From Porticoccaceae bacterium (lineage in GTDB: Bacteria > Pseudomonadota > Gammaproteobacteria > Pseudomonadales > Porticoccaceae), in the NCBI GenBank assembly GCA_029250825.1, contig JAQXEN010000044.1, forward strand, positions 1-64,000: a DNA stretch of 64,000 nucleotides, written 5' to 3'. The position numbers were made by a program, and so were the translations under genes. Shown in pieces: positions 1-10,851 of the stretch (position 1 is the stretch's first letter; each line of letters opens with the position of its first letter). The notes under the pieces were generated by a model. The model did no database searches. It worked only from the letters and a program-made list of their open reading frames with translations, and was not told where the DNA came from.

Positions 1-1025
<1,025 letters not shown>

Positions 1026-1072
1026 TCAACTGGTTAGTGCTCATTGTTATACAGAGCGTTACTTTTATGTGC

Positions 1073-1444
1073 TCAGCGCTTTAAGATTGTGAAAACCAAA
1101 AACCACTGCACCAAAATCATTAATATAAAACTACAAAACAGGGCGCCGACATTAAGTGGGCTGACCATAAGAAAGACGCTGGTAAACAGCACTGCTGTCA
1201 AAACAACCTTACCGGTCTCTCCCCAGTACATTGCACTGACAATTGACTGCACACGTCTGGCACCTGCAAATCTAAAGGCCTGTCGAGCGAACCAAGCTTG
1301 CGGGCAAATCTGGATCAGACCGCCAAGCAATACCGAATAGGCTAGTGCAGTACTCCAAAGTAACAGCGCCGCAGATGCTGGTAACAGCAGGGCCAACTGA
1401 TAGAGTGCTACCTTTTTTACTGCTGGTAATGAAATGGTCGTCAT
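1073..1444 (-). CDS. atpI: ATP synthase protein I
   Basis: AtpI is a small membrane protein at the head of atp operons that assists assembly of the c-ring. The 123-residue product has about four hydrophobic segments (for example YQLALLLPASAALLLW and VVLTAVLFTSVFLM), the family's usual size and layout. The sequence is poorly conserved in general, so the call rests mostly on membrane topology and position directly ahead of atpB. A strong sigma-70-type promoter lies about 65 bases upstream. Confidence 0.9.
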   Translation of the reverse strand: MTTISLPAVKKVALYQLALLLPASAALLLWSTALAYSVLLGGLIQICPQAWFARQAFRFAGARRVQSIVSAMYWGETGKVVLTAVLFTSVFLMVSPLNVGALFCSFILMILVQWFLVFTILKR

Positions 1445-1514
1445 TGTATTTGCTTGACACCTTTTCTTTCTGCCTTTGCGGGGAAGCCTATGCGGCCATC
1501 CTCAAAGGGGGCGC

Positions 1515-1543
1515 ATTATAGGTATAGTGATGGTGATATTCAA
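1515..1543 (-). promoter_or_regulatory. sigma-70 promoter of the atp operon
   Basis: Read on the minus strand, TTGAAT and TATAAT are separated by exactly 17 bases, with a perfect -10 box. The inferred transcription start near 1508 leaves about 65 untranslated bases before atpI. It lies in the short gap after parB, so atp transcription is probably independent of the par genes. Confidence 0.75.
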
Positions 1544-1600
1544 TACGCTATGCGCCCAATATGAACGAAATTCATCAGCCCAATAACGCTAGATCAAGAC

Positions 1601-2488
1601 TTACTTCAGATGATCGAGAATACCGTCGAGCTCATCGACGCTATTATATTTGAAAATCAGCTTGCCGGCGCCTTTGGCGCTGTGCTGTATACGCACCGGA
1701 ACACCGATCTTTTCAGCTATTTCGTCTTCCAGTCTTTTGATATCAGGGCTGCTCGGGGTCTCAACCGAAGCTTGACCCCTATCACCGGACTGGAGTTTTT
1801 TGACCAGAGCTTCAGTCTGGCGCACGGTCATGCTGGTGCCGGTAACAGTTCGTGCAGCATTGACCTGAACGGCACCGTCGAGGGCGAGCAGACATTTGGC
1901 ATGGCCCAACTCCAAATCACCGCGCTCCAGTAACTTTTGAACCTCTAATTCAAGACTGGTGAGACGCATCAGGTTGGTGACTGCAGAGCGAGACTTGCCC
2001 ACTGCATCGGCAACTTGCTGTTGGGTGAGCTGAAACTCCTGCTGAAGGCGCTGTAGAGCCAAACTCTCCTCCATAGCGTTGAGATCTTCACGCTGAATAT
2101 TCTCAATCAGCGCCATAGCGATGGCGGCCTCGTCCGAGACTTCGCGGACTATCGCCGGAACACTGTCGAGGCCCGCTTGTTGGGCCGCGCGCCAACGGCG
2201 CTCGCCGGCAATAATTTCGTATTGCTCATCGGCCAACATTCGCACCACGAGGGGCTGCATAATGCCTTGTGTACGAATCGAATTGGCCAGCTCTTCCAGT
2301 GCCTCTGCATTGATATCCCGCCGCGGCTGATACTTTCCCCGCTGTAACAGCTCTACCGGGAGTTGACGTAACTGGCCATCGGCAATATCGGCGGCAGCGG
2401 TGCTGTCGAGCATATCGAGATCTGATCCCTCAGCCATACCCAGCAACGCATCCAAACCCTTACCTAAACTCTGTCGTTTTGTGGCCAT
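1601..2488 (-). CDS. parB: Chromosome partitioning protein ParB
   Basis: ParB binds parS sites near the origin, spreads as a CTP-dependent clamp and works with ParA to segregate origins and load SMC. The 295-residue protein has the N-terminal SLGKGLDALLG ParA-contact motif, the GERRWRAAQQAG CTP-binding motif near residue 95, the ENIQREDLN segment, a helix-turn-helix (LTQQQVADAVGKSRSAV) and a C-terminal dimerisation region. It starts 4 bases after parA stops, so the pair is probably co-translated. Likely target sites are in recF at 14601 and 15228. Confidence 0.98.
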   Translation of the reverse strand: MATKRQSLGKGLDALLGMAEGSDLDMLDSTAAADIADGQLRQLPVELLQRGKYQPRRDINAEALEELANSIRTQGIMQPLVVRMLADEQYEIIAGERRWRAAQQAGLDSVPAIVREVSDEAAIAMALIENIQREDLNAMEESLALQRLQQEFQLTQQQVADAVGKSRSAVTNLMRLTSLELEVQKLLERGDLELGHAKCLLALDGAVQVNAARTVTGTSMTVRQTEALVKKLQSGDRGQASVETPSSPDIKRLEDEIAEKIGVPVRIQHSAKGAGKLIFKYNSVDELDGILDHLK

Positions 2489-2492
2489 AATT

Positions 2493-3299
2493 CTATTGTC
2501 CTGAGGTGGCGGCGGGTGGCTGTTGTTCAGAATCGGCTTTGGCCTGACGCAAGATTTCGCCGGCTAGTGCCAGATAGGCGAGGGAGCCTTTTGAGTTTCT
2601 ATCGTAAGCTAGAGCTGGTAGACCGTGGCTTGGTGCTTCCGCGAGGCGAATATTTCGAGGAATGCTCACCCGGTAGACGCGCTTGCCGAAATATTTGCGC
2701 AACTGCGCTGACACAGCATTGGTGAGACTGTTGCGTGGATCGTACATGGTGCGCAAGATACCCTCAATACGCAGACTCGGGTTGATCAATTTCGCAATTT
2801 GCTTGATGGTGTTATTCAGTGCCGAGAGCCCCTCGAGAGCGTAGTACTCACACTGCATGGGAATAATCACTCCGTCACTGGCAACCATAGCATTCACGGT
2901 AAGCATATTGAGGGAGGGCGGGCAGTCAATAATAATATAGTCGTAATTGTTAGCAACGCGCTTTAGAGCATGTCGCAGGCGTGTCTCGCGGCCAATCTCC
3001 TGCATCAGCTCTACTTCTGCGGCAACCAAGTCATCATTCGAGGGCAACAGGTGAATCTTCGCCTTGGGGCAGGGAACAATTACATCTTCAATGGCTGCTT
3101 TTTCAGTTAGCACATCGTAAACACTGGTTTTGCATTTGTGCTTATTGATGCCAACACCCATAGTGCTATTGCCCTGAGGGTCTAGATCAACCAAGAGCAC
3201 ACGCTGCTTATAGGCTGCCAGAGAAGCCGCTAAGTTAACGCTGGTGGTGGTCTTACCCACTCCACCTTTCTGATTTGCGATTGATATTATTCGAGGCAC
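2493..3299 (-). CDS. parA: Chromosome partitioning ATPase ParA (Soj)
   Basis: ParA is a Walker-type ATPase that binds DNA non-specifically and positions ParB-parS complexes. The deviant Walker A motif KGGVGKTTTSVNLAA lies at residues 10-24, and the DLDPQGN and DCPPSLNMLT motifs follow. At 268 residues it is standard length, without an N-terminal helix-turn-helix, as in chromosomal Soj proteins. It lies between rsmG (11-base gap) and parB (4-base gap), the conserved origin-proximal order rsmG-parA-parB. Confidence 0.98.
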   Translation of the reverse strand: MPRIISIANQKGGVGKTTTSVNLAASLAAYKQRVLLVDLDPQGNSTMGVGINKHKCKTSVYDVLTEKAAIEDVIVPCPKAKIHLLPSNDDLVAAEVELMQEIGRETRLRHALKRVANNYDYIIIDCPPSLNMLTVNAMVASDGVIIPMQCEYYALEGLSALNNTIKQIAKLINPSLRIEGILRTMYDPRNSLTNAVSAQLRKYFGKRVYRVSIPRNIRLAEAPSHGLPALAYDRNSKGSLAYLALAGEILRQAKADSEQQPPAATSGQ

Positions 3300-3310
3300 T
3301 AGGCTGACCT

Positions 3311-3988
3311 TTAAGCTGTTTTATCGCTGCACTCTGCCAGAGCGTTGCGACTGATGACAATTAGGTGGCGTTCTCCCTCCACACCCGGCACCTGCAATGT
3401 GTGAGAGACATCGACCTTATAGGCTTTCCCAACCTCACTCAACTCTGATTGGGGGAATTTCCCTTTCATGGCCAAAAACAGGCCATCAGTGGTTAACAGA
3501 TGAGCGCACTTGTTCACCATATCGGCAACCGAGGTAAAGGCGCGACTCAGAACCGCATCGTACCCCCGGTCCGGTCTATGCTCCTCAACTCGAGACTGAA
3601 TTTCGCTGACATTGGCCAAACCCAACTTACAGCGCGCCTGAAATAAAAACCGGGTGCGCTTGCCGTTGCTATCCAACAGGGTGAAATGCCGGTCCGGACA
3701 CATAATTGCCAGCGGTATGCCAGGCAAGCCAGCGCCGGTTCCCACATCGATCAACCTTTGCCCTTGAATATGCGGCAGCACCGTGAGGCTGTCCAGCAGA
3801 TGCAATTTGACCATCTCGGCGGGATCGCGAATCGCGGTGAGGTTATAGGCTCTATTCCAAGTAATCAGCAACTGTAAATAGGCCAGCAGTTGATCCCGCT
3901 GCTCAGCACTATAGTCAATTGCCATGGACTGCATGCCGGCTTCAAGGCTTGCCACCAAGTGTGATTCCCTGGGCAGTTTAAGCGGCAT
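3311..3988 (-). CDS. rsmG: 16S rRNA (guanine-527-N7) methyltransferase RsmG
   Basis: RsmG (GidB) methylates N7 of G527 in 16S rRNA. The 225-residue product carries the family motif [14 protein letters not shown] near residue 45, HLLDSL, and the SAM-binding loop [15 protein letters not shown] near residue 82. Its start overlaps the end of mnmG by 11 bases, the common gidA-gidB arrangement implying coupled translation. Confidence 0.97.
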   Translation of the reverse strand: MPLKLPRESHLVASLEAGMQSMAIDYSAEQRDQLLAYLQLLITWNRAYNLTAIRDPAEMVKLHLLDSLTVLPHIQGQRLIDVGTGAGLPGIPLAIMCPDRHFTLLDSNGKRTRFLFQARCKLGLANVSEIQSRVEEHRPDRGYDAVLSRAFTSVADMVNKCAHLLTTDGLFLAMKGKFPQSELSEVGKAYKVDVSHTLQVPGVEGERHLIVISRNALAECSDKTA

Positions 3989-5846
3989 GCTTTTTCAACG
4001 AGACAATTAGCAGGGAGATAGCGGCTGGAGTAACCCCGGGGATCCGGCTAGCTCGGGCCAATGTTTCCGGTGTTGCTTCAGAGAGCTTTTGTTTGACTTC
4101 GTTGGACAGGCCCTTGACCGCCAGATAGTCGAAACCCTCTGGAATACGGGTCTTTTCATGGCGGCGCAAGCGATTTACCTCATCCTGTTGACGGTTAATA
4201 TAGCCGGAGTACTTGGCGTCGATCTCAACCTGCTCGGCAATCTTTTGCTCCACCTTATGCTCCGGGTAGAGGCTGGCGATAATTTTGTAATCAATTTCCG
4301 GACGCTTGAGTAACTCAAACAGCGAGTACTCGTGTGAGAGCTTTTTCTCAATATGCGCCGAGAGCTTTTCGGCAGTATCACTGGCCGGCTGAATCCAGGT
4401 AGCCTTTAAGCGTTGACGCTCAAGCTCAATGGCTTCGCGCTTCTCGCTAAACTGTTGCCAGCGATTGTCATCGACCAAACCGAGCTCGCGGCCAGTTTCT
4501 GTAAGGCGCATATCGGCATTGTCTTCACGGAGCAGCAGGCGATATTCCGCGCGACTGGTAAACATACGATAGGGCTCTGTGGTGCCCATAGTAATCAGGT
4601 CATCAACCAAAACGCCGCTGTAGGCTTCATCCCGCCGGGGGCACCAGCTATCGCGATCCTGAACTTGCAATGCAGCATTGGTTCCCGCCAATAGACCCTG
4701 AGCGGCAGCCTCTTCATAACCGGTAGTGCCGTTGATTTGTCCAGCAAAAAACAATCCGTTAATAGCCTTGGTTTCCAGAGAATACCTAAGGTCCTGAGGA
4801 TTGAAATAGTCGTATTCGATAGCATAGCCAGGGCGGGTAATGTGAGCGTTTTCAAAGCCGACAATGGAGCGTACCAGATCTAACTGCACATCAAAGGGTA
4901 GGCTTGTAGAGATACCATTGGGATAGAGTTCATAGGTGTTTAACCCCTCGGGCTCGACAAAAATCTGATGCTGGTTTTTATCTGCAAAGCGCACCACCTT
5001 GTCCTCAATAGAGGGGCAGTATCTGGGACCTACGCCATCGATAACGCCAGTGTAGAGCGGCGATCGATCCATGCCGCCCTTGATGATTTCATGGGTTTGG
5101 CTGTTGGTGTAGGTCACCCAGCAACAGGTCTGCTGGGGATGTTGAGCAACGGACCCCAGGTAAGACATTACCGGCTCTGGCTTATCCCCCCACTGCTCAG
5201 ACAGCTGGCTAAAGTCAACACTCCGTGCATCGATTCGCGGCGGGGTGCCGGTCTTTAAGCGCTCAACACGAAAGGGCAGTGAGCGCAGGCGCTGAGACAG
5301 GTTGAGTGCAGGAGGGTCTCCGGCACGACCAGCAGAAAAATTTTCCATGCCAATATGAATCTTGCCGGCGAGGAATGTTCCAGCGGTAACAACCACAGTT
5401 TTGGCCTTAAAGGTCAAGCCCATCTGGGTTACAACGCCGGTGACTCGATCGCTTTCAATGGTCAGATCATCCACGGCCTGTTGAAAAATAGTCAGATTTT
5501 CTTGGTTTTGAAGAATTTTTAGAATCGCGGCTTTGTACAACACTCGGTCTGCCTGAGCGCGAGTGGCCCGCACGGCTGGTCCTTTGCGAGAATTAAGCAC
5601 ACGGAATTGAATGCCACCAAAATCCGTGGCCGTAGCCATTGCGCCGCCAAGGGCATCGATCTCTTTCACTAGATGGGTTTTGCCGATACCGCCAATAGCG
5701 GGATTACAGGACATCTGTCCGAGTGTTTCGATGTTGTGAGTCAATAGTAACGTCTTGCTGCCCATTCGGGCTGCCGCTAGACAGGCTTCGGTGCCAGCAT
5801 GTCCGCCGCCAACAACAATAACATCAAAAGAATCAGGGTAAATCAT
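3978..5846 (-). CDS. mnmG: tRNA uridine-34 modification enzyme MnmG (GidA)
   Basis: MnmG is the FAD-binding partner of MnmE in carboxymethylaminomethyl modification of U34 in tRNA anticodons. The ORF track starts seven codons upstream, but the family N-terminus is [20 protein letters not shown], so I place the start at 5846 (about 622 residues). The dinucleotide-binding [14 protein letters not shown] and [11 protein letters not shown] motifs and the C-terminal helical domain are present. Its partner mnmE lies at 9134 on the other strand. The AT-rich origin candidate begins just upstream. Confidence 0.98.
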   Translation of the reverse strand: MIYPDSFDVIVVGGGHAGTEACLAAARMGSKTLLLTHNIETLGQMSCNPAIGGIGKTHLVKEIDALGGAMATATDFGGIQFRVLNSRKGPAVRATRAQADRVLYKAAILKILQNQENLTIFQQAVDDLTIESDRVTGVVTQMGLTFKAKTVVVTAGTFLAGKIHIGMENFSAGRAGDPPALNLSQRLRSLPFRVERLKTGTPPRIDARSVDFSQLSEQWGDKPEPVMSYLGSVAQHPQQTCCWVTYTNSQTHEIIKGGMDRSPLYTGVIDGVGPRYCPSIEDKVVRFADKNQHQIFVEPEGLNTYELYPNGISTSLPFDVQLDLVRSIVGFENAHITRPGYAIEYDYFNPQDLRYSLETKAINGLFFAGQINGTTGYEEAAAQGLLAGTNAALQVQDRDSWCPRRDEAYSGVLVDDLITMGTTEPYRMFTSRAEYRLLLREDNADMRLTETGRELGLVDDNRWQQFSEKREAIELERQRLKATWIQPASDTAEKLSAHIEKKLSHEYSLFELLKRPEIDYKIIASLYPEHKVEQKIAEQVEIDAKYSGYINRQQDEVNRLRRHEKTRIPEGFDYLAVKGLSNEVKQKLSEATPETLARASRIPGVTPAAISLLIVSLKKHAA

Positions 5847-5880
5847 AGTGCGCAATCGAGAGAACAATTTAAGGTCGGCC

Positions 5881-5908
5881 AGTATACCGGTGCTTGGTTA
5901 AACTTTAA
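5881..5908 (-). promoter_or_regulatory. candidate promoter of mnmG-rsmG-parAB
   Basis: On the minus strand TTAAAG and TATACT are separated by 16 bases, placing a transcription start near 5875, about 29 bases before the revised mnmG start. The -10 box is good and the -35 box is weak. There is no other obvious promoter for this leftward operon. Confidence 0.45.
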
Positions 5909-6404
5909 CCACTTTATTTTGTTTCCTGCATGGCTCTGTATTTATTAAGTTATTAACTAATTATTTATATATAGAGTATGTAAAGGTTATTACTGTTGTT
6001 ATTAGATGGGGCTGTTTTTGGGGATAACTCTTATAAGCCTATCTATAACAGTGGGTTATAGCTTTTTTTTCTTGTATCCAACTGTTGATTGAATTTTATT
6101 TCAACTGTATTGCGGGTGTGTCTCTGTGTATAGATTTTGAACCCATTTTGTTCATTGGGTGTTTCGCTCCTCAGTCTGTGGACAGTAATTTTTTTTGTCC
6201 ACTCACTGTTAACAGGTTTCCATTACAGTGGTGATATTGGGGGTAAAGCTGGGGATAAGTTGTGTAATTTGTGGGGGTAGCTTTAGTCCTACCTTATATA
6301 GGTTTATTTAATCGAGGGGTTTTGTTGGGATTTTTTCCTAGTCCGGTTATTAAATCCTCACCGCGGGTGCGTCTGTGTCTTTTATTCCAAGACTGAGGGA
6401 ATAC

Positions 6405-6410
6405 TATAAT
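6405..6410 (+). promoter_or_regulatory. possible -10 box of the rpmH operon
   Basis: A perfect TATAAT lies about 145 bases upstream of rpmH in the origin-like region. No good -35 hexamer is at the right distance, so this is a weak call. The AT-rich context makes chance matches likely. Confidence 0.25.
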
Positions 6411-6552
6411 TACTCGGTGAATTTGCATTTAAACGTTGAATCGTGTGGTGAATTTCATTAAACTCCCGCGCCCTGACCCGCTACTACCTTAGTTCAGTGA
6501 TTAAGCGTTAGCAGGTTCTTGTGAATTTTATGTATATCTCGGATTAGACGTT

Positions 6553-6687
6553 ATGAAAAGAACATTTCAACCAAGCATTATCAAGCGTAAGCGCACTCAT
6601 GGTTTTAGAGCTCGTATGGCAACTGTAGGCGGCCGTGCCGTTTTGAACCGTCGTCGTGCCAAGGGCCGTAAGCGTTTAGCCGCTTAA
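6553..6687 (+). CDS. rpmH: 50S ribosomal protein L34
   Basis: This 44-codon gene is too short for the ORF track. The product begins [19 protein letters not shown] and ends KGRKRLAA, the nearly invariant L34 sequence. It is a structural protein of the large ribosomal subunit. The stop codon is followed immediately by the GTG start of rnpA, the universal rpmH-rnpA pairing. Confidence 0.99.
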   Translation: MKRTFQPSIIKRKRTHGFRARMATVGGRAVLNRRRAKGRKRLAA

Positions 6688-7080
6688 GTGTCTGCAGGGC
6701 TACTTGTGCCCAGAGCAACCTTCGGTAAAAACCGACGCTTACTCAACTCCTCTGCTTTCAAAGAGGTGTTTGATAACAATAGTGTTCGGGTTGCTCACCC
6801 CAATCTCCTTATTCTATCTGAACCCAATGGCACGGAAACGTCGCGATTGGGTTTGGTTATCGGAAAAAAAAATGTCCCCACCGCAGTGGCGAGAAATAAA
6901 GTAAAGCGTGTTGTGCGCGAAACTTTTCGCCTGACAGACTTACCTGTAGCCGTTGATCTAGTATTTCTGGCGCGAAAAGACCTGGGTAAATTGAGCTCTA
7001 CTGAATTGGCCACCCTAATTCAGCAATCTTGGGTTAGACTGGCGGCGCGTCTACTAAAGGAAGGTAAGCGGGATGCGTAG
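6688..7080 (+). CDS. rnpA: Ribonuclease P protein component
   Basis: RnpA is the protein subunit of RNase P, which matures tRNA 5' ends. The 130-residue basic protein contains [20 protein letters not shown] and KRVVRETFR, the family's RNA-binding signature. A GTG start abuts the rpmH stop, and an alternative internal start would lose the conserved FGKNRRL segment. The gene end overlaps the yidD start by 8 bases. Confidence 0.97.
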   Translation: MSAGLLVPRATFGKNRRLLNSSAFKEVFDNNSVRVAHPNLLILSEPNGTETSRLGLVIGKKNVPTAVARNKVKRVVRETFRLTDLPVAVDLVFLARKDLGKLSSTELATLIQQSWVRLAARLLKEGKRDA

Positions 7081-7348
7081 GTTGGCGATTGCTCTAATTA
7101 AAGGTTACCAATACGCGATCAGCCCAATGCTTGGGGCCAATTGCCGGTTTCACCCAACTTGCTCAAGCTATGCTGAGGAAGCATTCCGCCGTTTTGGGGT
7201 GTTTAAAGGGGGTTATCTTACGCTTCTGAGAATAGTAAAATGCCAGCCTTTCCATTCAGGGGGTTACGATCCGGTATTGCCGGTAGAACAACTTGGTAAA
7301 TCGGACACAACGGAAAGCTCCGCCAACAATAATCACACAGAGTCATAA
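7073..7348 (+). CDS. yidD: Membrane protein insertion efficiency factor YidD
   Basis: YidD is a small inner-membrane-associated protein that aids YidC-dependent insertion. The 91-residue product has the family motifs [30 protein letters not shown] and [12 protein letters not shown]. It overlaps rnpA by 8 bases and lies five bases before yidC, the standard rnpA-yidD-yidC order. Confidence 0.97.
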   Translation: MRRLAIALIKGYQYAISPMLGANCRFHPTCSSYAEEAFRRFGVFKGGYLTLLRIVKCQPFHSGGYDPVLPVEQLGKSDTTESSANNNHTES

Positions 7349-7353
7349 ATCGA

Positions 7354-9042
7354 ATGGATTGGAAAAAAAGTCTAAATATCGCGGCAATTGGTTTCGTAGC
7401 ATGGTTGCTTATTATCGAATGGAGTAACTTCCAAGACAATGTCGCGAGCCAGATGCCAGCACAAGAGTCTGCTGTAACGATTCCTGAGTTTCAGGCGCCA
7501 GCGCCTGAGAGCCAGTCGGTGAATACCCTGGGCGCTGAGTTGCCCGTTTTAGAGCAGGCTGCTGAGGTGGTGATCGAGACCCCAGTGGATGCTCGATTGG
7601 TTACAGTGACCACCGATGCCATTGAAGTAACCTTGGATACCCTTGGCGGTGATATCGTTCAGGTGAAGCTGCTAAACCACCTGACTAAAATGTCAGAGGA
7701 TGGTGGCGAGCCATTCACTCTGCTGACGCGAACGGCAAACAATGAATATATCGCTCAAAGTGGTCTGATTGGAAAAAATGGCACCGATACCCGAGAGGGA
7801 CGCGGTGTCTACTCTGCTTCTGCAAGTGAATACAGCCTCGAGCCCGGTCAGTCGAGCCTCAATGTCGATCTCACCTTAAATCAAAATGGGGTGCGATTGG
7901 TTAAGCGCTTTTCATTTAGCCGCTCGGATTATGTGATTGGGGTGAGCTACCTGATCAACAACAGTAGCTATGACCCTTGGGAAGCGACTTTTTATGGTCA
8001 GATTAAACGTGACTCCCATGAACCGCTGGTAGAGTCCAGTGGTGGTGTTCAGCCATACTTGGGTGCAGCTTTACGGGAAGTGGACAAGAATTTTGCCAAA
8101 CACGATTTCTCAGATATTGAAGAGGAAAGTGTAAAGGGTAGTATTGAAGGTGGCTGGGTGGCTATGGTTCAGCACTACTTTGTCAGTGCTTGGGTGCCAC
8201 CGGCTGATCAAACCAATAATTTCAGTCTGCGTAAACTCTCTGGCCAAGATGTCTATCTGTTTGGTTTTACCGGTGAAAAGATCAAGGTACCGGCGGGAGC
8301 TTTCGGCGAATATACGGCGCAGTTTTATGTGGGACCCAAAGATCAGGCCACGCTTGAAGAGCTGGCTGAGTATCTGGAGCTGACTGTCGATTACGGCTTC
8401 CTGTGGATGTTGGCGAAGCCGATATTTGCGGCCATGAAATTTATCCATTCTGTGGTAGGCAACTGGGGTTGGTCGATTATTCTGCTGACTATTGGGATTA
8501 AGATTCTTCTGTATCCCCTCTCAGCAGCGAGCCTGCGCTCTATGGCAAAAATGCGCAGTCTGCAGCCGAAGATGGAGCGCCTTAAAGAGACTTATGGCGA
8601 TGATCGCCCGAAGATGTCTCAGGAATTGATGGCCCTGTATAAGAAAGAAAAAGTAAACCCGGCTGGCGGGTGTTTCCCCATGCTGTTGCAAATGCCTGTA
8701 TTCCTGTCGCTGTACTGGGTGCTTTTGGAGAGTGTTGAGATTCGTCACTCGCCTTGGATCTTCTGGATTGACGATCTGTCCGCCAAGGATCCGTTCTTTA
8801 TACTGCCTCTGGTGATGGGTGCCAGCATGTTATTGATGCAGAAGTTGCAGCCAATGCCCACTGATCCCACTCAGGCTATGGTGATGAAGATTATGCCTAT
8901 CGCCTTTACCTTCTTCTTTATGATTTTCCCCTCGGGACTGGTTCTCTACTGGACGATTAATAACCTGCTGTCGATGTTCCAGCAGTGGTATGTGAACCGG
9001 CAGTTGGCGAACGCCTCTGCGGCGGCGAAAAAGACTAGCTAG
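7354..9042 (+). CDS. yidC: Membrane protein insertase YidC
   Basis: YidC inserts and folds inner-membrane proteins, alone or with SecYEG. The 562-residue protein has an N-terminal membrane anchor (residues about 5-22), a large periplasmic domain (about 60-350) and the conserved insertase core from about 360 with KILLYPLSAASLRSMAKM, NPAGGCFPMLLQMPVF and YWTINNLLSMFQQWYVNR. The length is typical of gammaproteobacteria. A clear intrinsic terminator follows and separates it from mnmE. Confidence 0.98.
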   Translation: MDWKKSLNIAAIGFVAWLLIIEWSNFQDNVASQMPAQESAVTIPEFQAPAPESQSVNTLGAELPVLEQAAEVVIETPVDARLVTVTTDAIEVTLDTLGGDIVQVKLLNHLTKMSEDGGEPFTLLTRTANNEYIAQSGLIGKNGTDTREGRGVYSASASEYSLEPGQSSLNVDLTLNQNGVRLVKRFSFSRSDYVIGVSYLINNSSYDPWEATFYGQIKRDSHEPLVESSGGVQPYLGAALREVDKNFAKHDFSDIEEESVKGSIEGGWVAMVQHYFVSAWVPPADQTNNFSLRKLSGQDVYLFGFTGEKIKVPAGAFGEYTAQFYVGPKDQATLEELAEYLELTVDYGFLWMLAKPIFAAMKFIHSVVGNWGWSIILLTIGIKILLYPLSAASLRSMAKMRSLQPKMERLKETYGDDRPKMSQELMALYKKEKVNPAGGCFPMLLQMPVFLSLYWVLLESVEIRHSPWIFWIDDLSAKDPFFILPLVMGASMLLMQKLQPMPTDPTQAMVMKIMPIAFTFFFMIFPSGLVLYWTINNLLSMFQQWYVNRQLANASAAAKKTS

Positions 9043-9094
9043 GGGTTAATATTAGGGCTTATTTATTAAGACCTGATTCGCTAATCCCTAAACC

Positions 9095-9120
9095 AAAGGC
9101 CCTTTCGAGGGCCTTTTTTA
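9095..9120 (+). terminator. Rho-independent terminator after yidC
   Basis: A GC-rich perfect stem AAAGGCCCT/AGGGCCTTT closed by a TTCG tetraloop runs straight into a T tract. It lies between yidC and mnmE and should end the rpmH-rnpA-yidD-yidC transcript. Confidence 0.9.
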
Positions 9121-9133
9121 TCGAGGTGTTATT

Positions 9134-10498
9134 GTGCATAACAGTACAGACAGCATTGTTGCTATAGCTACCGCGCCAGGCCGCGGTGGTGTGGGTATTG
9201 TGCGTCTATCTGGTGCCGATATCAGTGTCTTTGCTGAGGCGGTTATTGGCAGACCGCTAGTGCCTCGGGAGGCGACTTTTTGCCGTTTTATGGGCGCCAA
9301 CAATGAGGTTATTGATGAAGGGGTGGCGATCTATTTTCCGGCCCCAGCATCCTTCACTGGGGAACATGTCTTAGAGTTGCAGGGACATGGTGGCCCGGTG
9401 ATTTTAGATGCGCTGGTTCAGCGCTGTGTTGAGTTGGGCGCCCGCCCGGCGCGGCCTGGAGAGTTTAGTGAGCGGGCGTTTCTCAATGACAAGTTGGATC
9501 TGGCTCAGGCTGAGGCCATAGCCGATCTGATTGATGCCAGCTCAATTCAAGCTGCTCGCTCAGCGATGCGCTCACTGCAGGGTGACTTCTCGCGACTGGT
9601 TAACGATCTGGTGGAGCGGCTGATTAGCATTCGTATCTATGTTGAAGCGGCGATTGATTTTCCCGAAGAGGAGATTGATTTTCTCGCCGACGAGCGGCTT
9701 GCAGAAAACCTTAATAAACTGATTGCAGATATTTCCGACACCCTTAGTAAAGCACAGCAGGGGTCACTGCTGCGGGATGGCATGACGCTGGTGCTGGCGG
9801 GCAAGCCCAACGCTGGTAAATCGAGCCTGTTAAATGCTCTGGCAGGACGAGATGCTGCCATTGTCACCTCTCAGGCCGGTACCACCAGAGATGTATTGCG
9901 TGAGACGATTAGCTTAGATGGTATGCCCCTGCATATTGTGGATACCGCTGGCCTGCGTGAAAGCAATGATGAGATTGAGTTGGAGGGTATTAGGCGGGCC
10001 TGGTGTGAAATCGAAAAAGCCGATCAACTGCTGTTCTTGGTGGATGCCAATGAAACCGATAGCCCTGATCTAATCGCTATCTGGCCAGAATACTTTGCCC
10101 GCTACGGTGATTCTAAGCAGCCTATAACAGTGGTGCTAAACAAGATCGATCAGTCCGGTCATAAGTCGGGACAATTAGCTGGGCCAGCAAGTGGTTTTGC
10201 TATTTCCGCCAGAGATAAAACCGGTTTAGATGAATTGGTGGGTTTTCTGCAATCCAGTATGGGTTTTGAAGAACGCGCCGAGGGGTTATTCTCCGCCCGT
10301 CGTCGTCACTTGACGGCACTGCAAGCAGCACTTGAATTGGTGGTTGTGGGGCAGGGTCAATTGAGCGGTAGTGGCGCTGGGGAGTTGCTCGCAGAAGACC
10401 TGAGATTGGCGCAGGATCAGCTTGCGGAAATCACCGGTGTATTTACCTCTGACGACCTCCTGGGGCATATCTTCTCATCCTTTTGTATTGGAAAGTGA
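9134..10498 (+). CDS. mnmE: tRNA modification GTPase MnmE (TrmE)
   Basis: MnmE is the GTPase partner of MnmG in U34 tRNA modification. The 454-residue product has the N-terminal folate-binding domain ([20 protein letters not shown]), the G domain with [14 protein letters not shown] near 223, GTTRD, DTAG and NKID, and the C-terminal FCIGK that supplies the catalytic cysteine. A GTG start gives the canonical N-terminus. It lies just past the yidC terminator, so it needs its own promoter or read-through. Confidence 0.98.
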   Translation: MHNSTDSIVAIATAPGRGGVGIVRLSGADISVFAEAVIGRPLVPREATFCRFMGANNEVIDEGVAIYFPAPASFTGEHVLELQGHGGPVILDALVQRCVELGARPARPGEFSERAFLNDKLDLAQAEAIADLIDASSIQAARSAMRSLQGDFSRLVNDLVERLISIRIYVEAAIDFPEEEIDFLADERLAENLNKLIADISDTLSKAQQGSLLRDGMTLVLAGKPNAGKSSLLNALAGRDAAIVTSQAGTTRDVLRETISLDGMPLHIVDTAGLRESNDEIELEGIRRAWCEIEKADQLLFLVDANETDSPDLIAIWPEYFARYGDSKQPITVVLNKIDQSGHKSGQLAGPASGFAISARDKTGLDELVGFLQSSMGFEERAEGLFSARRRHLTALQAALELVVVGQGQLSGSGAGELLAEDLRLAQDQLAEITGVFTSDDLLGHIFSSFCIGK

Positions 10499-10739
10499 CT
10501 CCTTCGATTAGTCCAGTCACCTTCGAAATTATTCCTCCATTCCAAAGCTGCAGTGAAGCCTTTAGAGAGGCTTAAAACACTGGTTTTAAACTGGTTATTA
10601 ACAGGTTATCAACAGATGTTGATCAATTATTGATCAGTTTTTTTTATCACACTGTTAGTAAAAATAATGTTGATATTCGTTAACATGTTGAAACTGTTAG
10701 CTTTTATTTTTTTGGTTAAAACTGTCCACATTTTTGTGG

Positions 10740-10748
10740 TGTGGATAA
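10740..10748 (-). promoter_or_regulatory. consensus DnaA box
   Basis: TGTGGATAA on the plus strand is the exact complement of the strong DnaA box TTATCCACA. It is the only perfect box I found in the two origin-like regions. It lies about 450 bases upstream of dnaA in AT-rich sequence. Confidence 0.7.
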
Positions 10749-10823
10749 ATAAATTTCAGGCGTATAGAATTCAATCCTGCCAAAAAAGGCGCTGGACTGA
10801 CGGTTTGCACGGGCTTGAAAGGT

Positions 10824-10851
10824 TTGAGAGTCTTGAGAGTCTTGTTATAGG
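10824..10851 (+). promoter_or_regulatory. candidate dnaA promoter
   Basis: TTGAGA and TATAGG are separated by 16 bases. The -35 lies in a short tandem repeat (TTGAGAGTC twice). Transcription from here would give a leader of over 300 bases before dnaA. It is the best sigma-70-like match in the region but is not strong. Confidence 0.35.

Larger units (their letters stand above)
5847..6552. other. AT-rich gene-free region, candidate oriC next to mnmG
   Basis: About 700 bases without a convincing gene. The mnmG side (about 5930-6000) is very AT-rich, as expected of an unwinding element. Further from mnmG are two TGGGGATAA nonamers (6019 and 6250, one mismatch to the DnaA box in reverse), a TGTGGACAG (6177), a TGTGTATAG (6125) and the palindrome CTGTTAACAG (6206). 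The order mnmG, AT-rich element, DnaA-box-like sites matches the E. coli gidA-oriC layout. Every gene for 10 kb on both sides points away from this region. No consensus DnaA box was found here, so it competes with 10499-11193. Confidence 0.55.
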
